This document shows positions 1 through 5,905 of a DNA stretch of 5,905 nucleotides, one piece after another. The DNA is taken from assembly GCA_028293225.1 (NCBI GenBank), contig JAQGPE010000519.1:1-5905 (forward strand), in the 5' to 3' direction. This DNA is from Akkermansiaceae bacterium. Its GTDB lineage: Bacteria > Verrucomicrobiota > Verrucomicrobiia > Verrucomicrobiales > Akkermansiaceae. How positions within the stretch are numbered: the stretch's first letter is position 1; each line of letters starts with the position of its first letter. The notes below the pieces were generated by a model. It was not told where the DNA came from. It saw only the letters and a program-made list of their open reading frames with translations, and ran no database searches. The translations under genes were made by a program, and so were the position numbers.

Positions 1-2401
1 GGCCGACATGATAGTAGACCGGGTAGTCATCGCCATCCTGCGAGATCCAGTCCGGGAAACGGTCCAGATCCAGCTCCGAGAGATCCTCCAGTACGACATC
101 CTCCGTAGTCGGCACGATGCTGTCGCCGTGCTTGCCGTTCCAGTCGTGGAAATTCTTGGTCGTGTAGATGTTGTCCGGCAGCCGGGTCTCGAAGAAATCC
201 AGCACCGCCTCCTCGCTCCACAGCCCGCCCACCCGGCGCAGCTTGCGCTCGATCAGACCGATGTCCTCCTTCAGCGAAGCCAGCTGGTCCATCGCCTTCG
301 AGCGGCCCTTCATCTTGCCCTGCAGGATCGCCTCGGCGATGAAGATCCGCCGCGCCGCGCCCGGGTCCACCCGGCCCAGGTGCACGCGCCGGTTCGCCAC
401 GATCGGCAGACCGCCGCACAGCACGGTCTCCTTGGCATAGACGATGCCCTGGCCCTCGTCCCAGTGGCCCTCGCCATAGCGGCGGGTGCACAGGTGCGGC
501 GCGACCTTCTCGACCCACTCGGGATCGATCTTCGCCACCCGCCGCGCCCACAGCCGGGTCGTATCGACCAGCTCCATCGCCATCACCCAATCCCACTTCT
601 TGCCGCCGAAAAGCCCCGACCCGGGAAAGACCGCGAAGTGGCCGCCGCTGGCACTGCGATAGGCGCGCTCTTCGCGATCGTAGAGGCCGAACTGCCGCGG
701 CACCCCGGCCAGCAGCGCGCGGTGCAGAGAGTCATAGGAGGCGGACTTCTCCACCGACTCCGCGCCGGGCTTCACCTCCCAGCGCAGCTCTTTCACGATG
801 AGTTCCTTCAGCTCGTCATGGACATTCGCCCACTCCGTCACCCGGCGGAAATTCAGGAAAGTATCGCCGCAGAACTTGCGCAGTTGGTTGCGCTTCCAGC
901 CCCGCCCCTCGCGAAAACGCTGCAAATCCAGCCACAGCCGCAGGATGCCGCGGAAGTCGCTCTCAACGTCCTTCCAGCGGGCATGCGCGGCATCGGCTTC
1001 CTTGGCTTTTTCCGACGGCCGCTCGCGCGGATCGTTCGACTCCAGAGCGGAGACGATCGGCAGGATTTCCGCCAGGCAGTTCTCCACCCGCGCTTCCAGC
1101 AGCATGCGCGCCAGCCGCGGATCGACCGGCATGCGCGACATTGCCCGGCCGGCGTCGGTCAGCTGACGATCGCGGTCGATCGCGCCCACCTCGCGCAAAG
1201 TACGATACCCCTCGGAAATCGCTTTCGGCGACGGCGGATCGAGAAACGGGAAGTCCTCGATGTCCGGCAGCCCCAGCGATTTCATCCGCAGGATGACCCC
1301 GGCCAGCGAACTGCGGCGGATCTCCGGATCGGTGAAATCCGGCCGCTCCTCCAGCTCCTCCTCAGAGTAAAGCCGCACGCACACGCCCTCGCGGACGCGG
1401 CCGCAGCGGCCCTTGCGCTGACGGGCGCTGGCCTTCGACACCGGCTCGATCTGCAGCCGCTGCACTCCGCGCCCCGGACTCCAGCGGCTGACGCGCGCCA
1501 GTCCGGAATCCACCACGCTGACGATCCCCGGGATGGTCAGCGAGGTCTCCGCGACGTTGGTCGCCAGGATGATCCGCCGCTTGTTGCCGGGGTTGAAAAT
1601 CTTCTGCTGATCGCCCAGACCCAGCCGTGCGAACAGCGGCAGGACCTCGGTGTTGCGATAGTTGCGGCCTTCCAGCGCATCGGCGCAGTCGCGGATCTCG
1701 CGCTCGCCCGGCAGGAACACCAGCACATCGCCACGCGCATCCACCTGCGTCAGCCAGTCCACCGCGCGCGGCACCTGGCGCGACAGTTCCTCATCATCCT
1801 CGCCCGGCAGGAAAAATTCCTCCACCGGGAACGTCCGGCCCTCGGCCTGGATCACCGGCGCGCCTTCGAAGAAGGTCGAGAACGCCCCCGCATCCAGCGT
1901 CGCGGAGGAAATGACCACCTTCAGCGCCGGCCGCCGCACCAGCAGCCGCTTAAGATAGCCGAGCAGGAAATCGATGTTCAGCGAGCGCTCATGCGCCTCG
2001 TCCAGGATCAACGCGTCGTACTGCTTCAGATCCGGGTCGCCCTGCGTTTCCGCCAGCAGGATCCCGTCCGTCATGAACTTCACCCGCGTCTCCCTCGAGG
2101 TCCGGTCCTCGAAGCGCACCTGGTAGCCCACGAAGCCACCCAGCGGCAGCTTCAGCTCCTCCGCCACCCGCTTCGCCACGCTCGCCGCAGCGATCCGTCG
2201 CGGCTGGGTGCAGCCGATCTTGCCCCGCCGCTCGGCCAGCGCTTCCGCCACCATTTTCGGCAATTGCGTGGTCTTGCCGGAGCCCGTTTCGCTCACCACC
2301 ACGATCACGCTGTTTTCCCGGATCGCCTGCACGATCTCCCGGCGCATGCCCACCACGGGCAGGCCTTCCGGGTAGTTCAGTGGAGGAAGCGGCGGCAGCA
2401 T
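1..2401 (-). CDS. hrpA: HrpA-type DEAH-box ATP-dependent RNA helicase (3' end cut by window edge)
   Basis: This is the first 800 codons of an ATP-dependent RNA helicase, read on the minus strand without a stop to the left edge. Motifs seen: Walker A SETGSGKT (residues 37-44), motif Ia TQPRR (65-69), DEAH (134-137), SAT (166-168), ATN of motif V (280-282) and motif VI QRKGRCGR (328-335). The two RecA lobes are followed by the HA2/ratchet and OB-like region. The E. coli homologue is about 1300 residues with a C-terminal DUF3418 region, so some 450-500 residues probably lie off the edge. The family is cytosolic, acts on RNA, and in E. coli has been linked to mRNA processing and to rescue of stalled ribosomes. 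ATG at 2401 is the only usable start: an in-frame TAG lies 10 codons upstream, and the N-terminus (PPLNYPEGLPV) fits the family. No Shine-Dalgarno is visible. Position 37 is Ser where most relatives have Gly. Codon use is strongly GC-ending, with no TTA, CTA or TCA codon. Confidence 0.96.
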   Translation of the reverse strand, partial: MLPPLPPLNYPEGLPVVGMRREIVQAIRENSVIVVVSETGSGKTTQLPKMVAEALAERRGKIGCTQPRRIAAASVAKRVAEELKLPLGGFVGYQVRFEDRTSRETRVKFMTDGILLAETQGDPDLKQYDALILDEAHERSLNIDFLLGYLKRLLVRRPALKVVISSATLDAGAFSTFFEGAPVIQAEGRTFPVEEFFLPGEDDEELSRQVPRAVDWLTQVDARGDVLVFLPGEREIRDCADALEGRNYRNTEVLPLFARLGLGDQQKIFNPGNKRRIILATNVAETSLTIPGIVSVVDSGLARVSRWSPGRGVQRLQIEPVSKASARQRKGRCGRVREGVCVRLYSEEELEERPDFTDPEIRRSSLAGVILRMKSLGLPDIEDFPFLDPPSPKAISEGYRTLREVGAIDRDRQLTDAGRAMSRMPVDPRLARMLLEARVENCLAEILPIVSALESNDPRERPSEKAKEADAAHARWKDVESDFRGILRLWLDLQRFREGRGWKRNQLRKFCGDTFLNFRRVTEWANVHDELKELIVKELRWEVKPGAESVEKSASYDSLHRALLAGVPRQFGLYDREERAYRSASGGHFAVFPGSGLFGGKKWDWVMAMELVDTTRLWARRVAKIDPEWVEKVAPHLCTRRYGEGHWDEGQGIVYAKETVLCGGLPIVANRRVHLGRVDPGAARRIFIAEAILQGKMKGRSKAMDQLASLKEDIGLIERKLRRVGGLWSEEAVLDFFETRLPDNIYTTKNFHDWNGKHGDSIVPTTEDVVLEDLSELDLDRFPDWISQDGDDYPVYYHVG

Positions 2402-2450
2402 CGCGCGCGGGAATAGCGGAGCATGCCACTACGGGTCGAGAAAATCCGGT

Positions 2451-2543
2451 TCAGCTGCCTTCCTTCGGGGCAGTTCGGGATTCCAACAACCGCCAGAGAA
2501 ACGGCTCGATCGCAGCCGGGAATTCATCCTCGGGACAGATCAC
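2451..2543 (-). CDS. Possible small ORF, 30 residues, unknown function
   Basis: In the 161-base spacer between the barrel-protein gene and hrpA, one minus-strand frame reads from GTG (2543) to TGA (2451). It gives a peptide with protein-like composition: acidic start ICPEDEFPAAIEP, amphipathic FLWRLLES, then a basic tail ending KEGS. The frame is open for 11 further codons upstream, back to a TGA inside the end of the barrel gene, but the only conventional start is this GTG. A GAGGCGG stretch lies about 12-15 bases upstream, too far for a good ribosome site. Roughly two thirds of third codon positions are G or C, lower than in hrpA. I recognise no family. It could be a real small protein co-transcribed with the barrel gene, the tail of a decayed gene, or a chance frame in GC-rich DNA. 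Confidence 0.3.
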   Translation of the reverse strand: MICPEDEFPAAIEPFLWRLLESRTAPKEGS

Positions 2544-2562
2544 CTCGGGGACCCGACCGCCT

Positions 2563-3333
2563 CTAAAACACCAAATTCACCCCCAGCGACACCCCCGCGC
2601 GCTGAGTCTCTCCATACCCCGTCGCCAGCGCCGCACTAAGCGAGCACTTCTCGGAACACTGCCACTGCACCCCGCCGCGCAGGATCTGCTGCGCATCCCC
2701 CGCCGCATGCGCCGGCAACCACGCATAGGTCTCCACGAAAAGCATCCATGGCTTCGCCACCGTCCAGCGCGCCGCCACCCCGAAAAAGGTCGCATCCTCC
2801 GCGTCCGCAGCTACGCCATTTCCCGTAGCCCAGTTGAACCCCGCATTCACATCCGTGCTGAAGCGGTCGTTCCAGTCCCGCGTCGCGATCACCAGCAGAT
2901 TCAGATTCGTGCGGTCCACCCCGAGATCATGCCCCGCAGCAGGCAGCACCGCCGCTGAACTGAGTGCCAGCCCGATCGGTGATTTCGCCGAGTCGAGCAG
3001 CGGCACCTTCAGCCCCAGGGTCACATCCAGAAAGCCATCCCGCTCATCCGCCGGACCCGGCTGATTCCGCTCCCGCTGCCCGCCGTAGCCCAGGATCATC
3101 GATCCCTCCAGCCACGTCGTCAGACCGGTCGTCAGAGTCAGGTTGCCATCGGATGATTCACTCCCTTTGTCGCGATAGCCATCCACCGTGAAATCCGCCT
3201 CCACCTCCTTCGGAGCATGCACTCCCGAGTCGTCGACGATCAGGGGGGCGCCGGCATGCGCCGCTGAAGCACCCGCCAGCAGCAGGCAACACCCCACTAC
3301 GACACCCCTAGGACTTGTGCAGCCACCTCTCAT
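2563..3333 (-). CDS. Outer-membrane beta-barrel-like protein, putative transporter (MetA-pathway-like)
   Basis: This is a 256-residue exported protein. An N-terminal signal peptide is visible: Arg at 2 and 9, hydrophobic stretch about 10-21, then ASAAHA with likely cleavage after Ala27. The mature part alternates short amphipathic strands with polar turns (for example NLTLTTGLTTWLEGSMILGY and TNLNLLVIATRDWNDRFSTD) and ends in LGVNLVF. A terminal Phe after alternating hydrophobics is typical of proteins inserted by the BAM machinery. The pattern resembles the loose 'transporter / phenol MetA-pathway' barrel group, but that is a resemblance by eye and the cargo is unknown. Two cysteines (226 and 230) sit four apart near the C-terminus. 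ATG at 3333 was chosen over the upstream frame because it gives a proper signal peptide; it overlaps the preceding gene by 26 bases. GTG at 3297, with AGGGG just ahead of it, is an alternative start but would lose the basic n-region. Confidence 0.8.
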   Translation of the reverse strand: MRGGCTSPRGVVVGCCLLLAGASAAHAGAPLIVDDSGVHAPKEVEADFTVDGYRDKGSESSDGNLTLTTGLTTWLEGSMILGYGGQRERNQPGPADERDGFLDVTLGLKVPLLDSAKSPIGLALSSAAVLPAAGHDLGVDRTNLNLLVIATRDWNDRFSTDVNAGFNWATGNGVAADAEDATFFGVAARWTVAKPWMLFVETYAWLPAHAAGDAQQILRGGVQWQCSEKCSLSAALATGYGETQRAGVSLGVNLVF

Positions 3334-3661
3334 ACTGGTCACGGTCCAAGCGAATGATTTCCTGCTCCTCTTCGCCAGACCAATCCCCGTCCGCCTCCCT
3401 CCAGTAGTTCGGATACTCTGCCGCCGCGACGACATCCCGCGGATCGCTCAAGGCATGCGCCGTCTGAATGCCCAGCCGTTCATAATCCCCTGCGGCCAAT
3501 TTCAGAACCGCCAGCCTCACCCGTGCCATTTCCGAATGAAATGACTCGGCGCCATACCGCCCGATCACCGCCGAAATCTCCTCAAAAGAGCTGCCCGGGA
3601 AATCGCGGCGGATCACCCGCTCCACATCTCCTTCGGAAACCACCGGCACATGCTGGTTCAT
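3308..3661 (-). CDS. Small acidic conserved-type hypothetical protein, 117 residues
   Basis: This is a 117-residue protein without signal peptide or membrane segment, so probably cytosolic. It is acidic and mostly helical in appearance. The middle, ARVRLAVLKLAAGD (46-59), followed by DPRDVVAAAEYPNYW (73-87), resembles a family of short uncharacterised bacterial proteins I know only by pattern, which carry a similar D-RDV-AAAEYP segment; no function is established for it to my knowledge. The C-terminus is charged (GEEEQEIIRLDRDQYERW). The start is well supported: ATG at 3661 overlaps the TGA of the upstream gene in an ATGA, and GGAGGA lies nine bases upstream. It sits between two exported proteins in a packed cluster, so a role linked to them is possible but unproven. 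Confidence 0.8.
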   Translation of the reverse strand: MNQHVPVVSEGDVERVIRRDFPGSSFEEISAVIGRYGAESFHSEMARVRLAVLKLAAGDYERLGIQTAHALSDPRDVVAAAEYPNYWREADGDWSGEEEQEIIRLDRDQYERWLHKS

Positions 3662-4224
3662 CTCTTACTCTCCTCCGCTTCGGCCGCCGCTTTCTTCTTC
3701 GCCATCGCTTCCACCGCCAGCGCCTTCCAATCCCGCTCCGCCTGAAAGCCCTCCTTTTCCAGAAATTCCTTCAGCGTGGGAAACACATCCGCCGGCCACT
3801 TCGCCGCCGTCATCCCGGGCCAGCGGATCTGCGAGCACAGGAAGCAGACTTCCATCACGCTCGTCTTCCCCGCCGCATCCGTGAACTCGATCGAGTGGTG
3901 CGGCTGGTTGCAGCGCTTCGGCTCCGCCAGAGGCTCCGTCGCCATGCCTTCCACCGCCGCCAGCAGCTTCGCCTTCACCTCGGCAGTCAGCTCGGCCGCC
4001 TTGTAGACCACCTCGGGCCCCGACCACAGGCCTTCGCCTCCCCAGGAATGCTCCGTCATCCGCACCTTCTGCGCTCCCTTGATCGCCGCGACGAACTCCT
4101 TCTTGAAAATCACCCCGTCCACCTCCTCCACAAAGGCCGCTTCGCCAAAGCCGGAGGAAAGCATCATCACTCCAGCCAGCGTGGAAAAAATCGCGCGACG
4201 CTTCACAGCAGCACGCAAACTCAT
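3658..4224 (-). CDS. Exported protein with C..PHH..CxxC motif, unknown function
   Basis: This is a 188-residue protein with a clear N-terminal signal (Lys8, Arg9, Arg10, then hydrophobic about 11-27 and probable cleavage near GEA-AF at 29-30), so periplasmic or otherwise exported. The mature part has a conserved-looking core: C105, P108-H109-H110, then C127-F-L-C130, spaced as in small metal- or disulfide-type sites. Similar C-x-x-PHH ... CFxC arrangements occur in uncharacterised bacterial proteins that I recognise only as a pattern. The tail (about 161-188) is a Lys/Glu/Ala-rich helix. ATG at 4224 is preferred because it gives a good signal peptide and lies just downstream of a TATAAT box. 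Longer in-frame starts exist at 4245 (ATG), 4266 (ATG) and 4278 (TTG), but would put a charged extension ahead of the signal. The stop overlaps the next gene's ATG, which implies coupling. Confidence 0.78.
   Translation of the reverse strand: MSLRAAVKRRAIFSTLAGVMMLSSGFGEAAFVEEVDGVIFKKEFVAAIKGAQKVRMTEHSWGGEGLWSGPEVVYKAAELTAEVKAKLLAAVEGMATEPLAEPKRCNQPHHSIEFTDAAGKTSVMEVCFLCSQIRWPGMTAAKWPADVFPTLKEFLEKEGFQAERDWKALAVEAMAKKKAAAEAEESKR
3671..3676 (-). promoter_or_regulatory. Shine-Dalgarno for the 117-residue gene
   Basis: GGAGGA on the minus strand, inside the last codons of the upstream gene, with nine bases to the ATG at 3661. It is the clearest ribosome-binding site in the window and fixes that start. 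Most other starts here have no obvious Shine-Dalgarno. Confidence 0.6.
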
Positions 4225-4240
4225 CACGGCTTTTGCGTCA

Positions 4241-4253
4241 AGCATTATATGCT
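4241..4253. repeat. Short inverted repeat AGCAT-TAT-ATGCT
   Basis: Perfect 5-base arms around a 3-base centre, lying in the AT-richer gap and wrapping the TATAAT box. It could be an operator half-site pair or chance; five-base arms are too short to decide. Confidence 0.25.
4244..4249 (-). promoter_or_regulatory. Candidate -10 box (TATAAT) upstream of the three-gene cluster
   Basis: The minus strand reads an exact TATAAT about 20 bases before the ATG at 4224, in the only sizeable AT-rich gap between coding regions here. A start of transcription some seven bases downstream would leave a very short leader. No good -35 is seen at 16-18 bases upstream (the 17-base position reads GCTCGA), and there is no TGn extension, so this may be an activator-dependent promoter or a chance match. 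If real, it rules against the longer upstream starts of the 188-residue protein. Confidence 0.35.
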
Positions 4254-4287
4254 GTTTTTCTAGCATTCGAGCCACCAAACCAGGAAT

Positions 4288-5415
4288 TCACTTCCCCTCT
4301 CTGACCGGACTCTCCCGGCTCATCACTCCCAGCAGCCGCTGCATGGCCACCTTCTGACTCGCCGGAGCGGTGTCCGCCGCCCTTTCGAAGGAGGGGCGAT
4401 CTTCTGTAGCCCATCGCCGCCAGAGGAGCATCAGGGGGCCTCTGAGATCATTGGATTGCTGTTCCTGCAGCCACTCGTTGGCCGCCTCCCACTTATGCTT
4501 GCCATGGCCCAGGGCGATCGACGGAAGCAACCACGAGCGAAGCTTCACCGGATCGCTCGTCTTTGACACAAAGGCTTCCACCCGCTCGGGATCATCTTCC
4601 GCCGCACGCCCCAGGAAATACGACCGATCGAAATCGAGGGCTTTCGACAGCGGCTGCGGCAACGCCTGAATCGCGTCAACAAACTGCCAGGATTCCTCAA
4701 TGCTGATGGGCGGCTTGATCCAACAAAGCGGCTCGATGAAAGCTTCCAATTGCGGCATGCTTAATTTCGGCAGCAGCTTCACCACTGACTCCTTCTTTGC
4801 TTTCCTGTAGCACACCGCGGCATACCCCACCATCCTGGGATCCTCCGAATTCAAGGCCCACTGCATGGCGGCCTCCGGCTGGGCGACGCTCCAGCACGTC
4901 AGGGAGATGCCGGCCAGAGGGGTGTCGCCTTTCTCAAGGCCGGCGCGGGACAGCCCCAGGGTCGTCCCCTTGGCATCCGCCGCCGCGTGCATGATCACTG
5001 CTTCCGTCGCAGCTCCCTGCGCTACGGATGAACTGGTGACCGCTCTCAGTTCCGTCAGTCCCAGGTGATCCGGATGCTGATCGTATTTCCGGGCGAAATC
5101 CTCAACCTTCGCCGCCTGATCCAGGAGACCTCCACGATGCGCCGGGCGATCTGTGGCATCGGGCGCCGGCCAGTCGAGCTTCGCGGTCAGCAGCTCCTGA
5201 ATCACAGGCACGGGGACTACCGCCGCCACGGCCACCACCGGCTTCGGAGGGGACTCGCTGACGATCACCCGCGGTCCCGGTCGATAGAAGAGACTACCGG
5301 CCGCAGCACCGATCAGCAGTCCGGAAAACAATAACGCCGCCGGAAGTCCGCCCCCAAAAAACGCCGTCAACAAGCCGTCTGAAGACGAGCGGGGATAGGT
5401 GGGTTTCTCGCTCAT
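4288..5415 (-). CDS. Single-pass membrane-anchored helical-repeat protein, unknown function
   Basis: This is a 375-residue protein with a short cytosolic N-terminus (about 1-20), one Gly/Ala/Leu-rich membrane segment (about 21-43), a Pro/Val-rich linker (about 46-72) and a long helical body expected outside the inner membrane. The body carries loosely repeated units with an aromatic or Ala start, an acidic/Pro turn and a closing aromatic: WSVAQPEAAMQW (175-186), GRAAEDDPERVEAF (269-282) and WATEDRPSFERAADTA (335-350). This suggests a TPR/HEAT-like solenoid for protein contacts rather than an enzyme; no catalytic motif is seen. Similar repeat proteins are, in my recollection, common and uncharacterised in Verrucomicrobiota. 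ATG at 5415 overlaps the upstream gene's TGA as ATGA, so the pair is probably coupled. The TGA stop lies 63 bases before the next gene. Confidence 0.8.
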   Translation of the reverse strand: MSEKPTYPRSSSDGLLTAFFGGGLPAALLFSGLLIGAAAGSLFYRPGPRVIVSESPPKPVVAVAAVVPVPVIQELLTAKLDWPAPDATDRPAHRGGLLDQAAKVEDFARKYDQHPDHLGLTELRAVTSSSVAQGAATEAVIMHAAADAKGTTLGLSRAGLEKGDTPLAGISLTCWSVAQPEAAMQWALNSEDPRMVGYAAVCYRKAKKESVVKLLPKLSMPQLEAFIEPLCWIKPPISIEESWQFVDAIQALPQPLSKALDFDRSYFLGRAAEDDPERVEAFVSKTSDPVKLRSWLLPSIALGHGKHKWEAANEWLQEQQSNDLRGPLMLLWRRWATEDRPSFERAADTAPASQKVAMQRLLGVMSRESPVREGK

Positions 5416-5905
5416 CTGGCCATGGAGGGTGGGAGATTCTTTTCCGCCTGTTCACGCAGGGCAGGCTCGGAAAGCCGCGCAATCATCGCCTTGGCGGCCC
5501 CGCGTTTCAGCCCGGCCAGGGAGGTCCGCGACGAATCGCCGTTTTCATCTGCCAGACCCTGCTGCGAAACCTTGGCCATGACCGCCAGGATCAGGTCGTC
5601 GGTATCCTTACCCGGTTTCGCCTGCTCGACGTAACTCTGCAGGCTCCAGGGCGACTGTTTCAGCCAGAGCGCCACCACATTCTGCAGCGCCTCCTCCTGC
5701 TTCAGTTTCGCCCGGTGCTCGAAAAACCACGGCAGCGCCGCGAGAGCATCCTTCGCCGACCAGTCCTTGAGAATCCGGCCCTCCAGCCCCGCCTGCACCT
5801 CCTGCGGCAAATCCAGCTTCACGACCGTCTCCGCAGCCAGGGCCGGGTCATCGTAGCTCAAGATGGGCATCGCCTTCTCCACCATGGCTGCCGGGATGCC
5901 TGGCT
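5412..5905 (-). CDS. C-terminal part of a helical-repeat protein (5' end beyond window)
   Basis: The frame is open from the right edge to TGA at 5412. A Met codon at 5885 exists, but the reading continues smoothly upstream of it (PGIPAAMVEKAMPIL) with no Shine-Dalgarno. I therefore take the gene as cut by the window, with at least 163 residues visible. Counting from that Met, it has alpha-helical repeat units with Trp and acidic residues, such as DWSAKDALAALPWFF (41-55) and LWLKQSPWSLQSYV (73-86). The style is the same as in the downstream 375-residue protein, with which it shares an ATGA overlap. No catalytic motif or membrane segment is visible in this part; an N-terminal anchor could lie off the edge. 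It is probably a partner or diverged paralogue of its neighbour, but function is unknown. Confidence 0.72.
   Translation of the reverse strand, partial: PGIPAAMVEKAMPILSYDDPALAAETVVKLDLPQEVQAGLEGRILKDWSAKDALAALPWFFEHRAKLKQEEALQNVVALWLKQSPWSLQSYVEQAKPGKDTDDLILAVMAKVSQQGLADENGDSSRTSLAGLKRGAAKAMIARLSEPALREQAEKNLPPSMAR

Noticed and set aside
8..2416. An 802-codon open frame on the plus strand covering almost all of hrpA.
   Set aside because: Its codons lie exactly opposite hrpA codons and it is open only because hrpA uses no TTA, CTA or TCA codon. The product is His/Arg/Leu/Pro/Asp-rich without recognisable domains, whereas the minus frame carries all the helicase motifs.
2455..2473. Small hairpin on the minus strand (CTGCC/GGCAG with a bulge and a 3-base loop) followed by a short T run, a possible terminator.
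   Set aside because: Only five plus two base pairs, and the T run is about 10 bases away and short. Not convincing as an intrinsic terminator.
2521..2552. Two imperfect 16-base tandem copies sharing CCTCGGG(G)AC in the spacer before hrpA.
   Set aside because: Only about 10 of 16 positions match and there are just two copies; likely chance in GC-rich DNA.
3334..3435. A 34-residue N-terminal extension of the barrel protein from an upstream in-frame start.
   Set aside because: It is Arg/Ser-rich, overlaps the 117-residue gene by over 100 bases and would bury the signal peptide.
4231..4242. TTGACG on the minus strand just after the TATAAT, a possible -35 box.
   Set aside because: At the correct spacing downstream the sequence is TTGCGT, inside the coding region, with no -10 character.
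3523..4263. A 246-codon plus-strand frame and other plus-strand frames across the right half.
   Set aside because: Arg/His/Leu/Pro-rich translations antisense to better supported minus-strand genes, without motifs or start signals.

Overview
The window is GC-rich DNA with every supportable gene on the minus strand, so transcription runs from high to low coordinates. The best guess for the source is a member of Verrucomicrobiota or a similar high-GC Gram-negative. The basis is an outer-membrane-type barrel protein, a bacterial HrpA helicase, and two adjacent membrane-anchored or helical-repeat proteins with Trp/Asp-Pro motifs of a kind I associate with Verrucomicrobiaceae. This assignment is an inference, not a search result. 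I see no RNA genes, CRISPR, insertion sequence, integrase or phage gene.

Right block (5905 to 4288): the C-terminal part of a helical-repeat protein, whose start lies beyond the right edge, is joined by a 4-base ATGA overlap to a 375-residue protein. The second protein has one N-terminal membrane segment, a Pro/Val-rich linker and a helical-repeat body. The two look like members of the same broad repeat class and are probably translationally coupled.

Middle block (4224 to 2563): after a 63-base AT-richer gap with a TATAAT box inside a small inverted repeat come three tightly packed genes. They are a secreted Cys/His-motif protein of 188 residues, a small acidic cytosolic protein of 117 residues (ATGA overlap, clear Shine-Dalgarno), and a 256-residue outer-membrane beta-barrel-like protein (26-base overlap). 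The packing says operon; the joint function is unknown.

Left block (2562 to 1): a 161-base spacer holds a possible 30-residue small ORF. Then comes the first 800 codons of an HrpA-type DEAH-box RNA helicase that runs off the left edge. There is no stretch over 300 bases without a gene. The very long open frame on the plus strand opposite hrpA is an antisense shadow. Nothing here amounts to a demonstrated new system. The best leads are the uncharacterised three-gene envelope cassette, the 30-residue small ORF and the paired repeat proteins.
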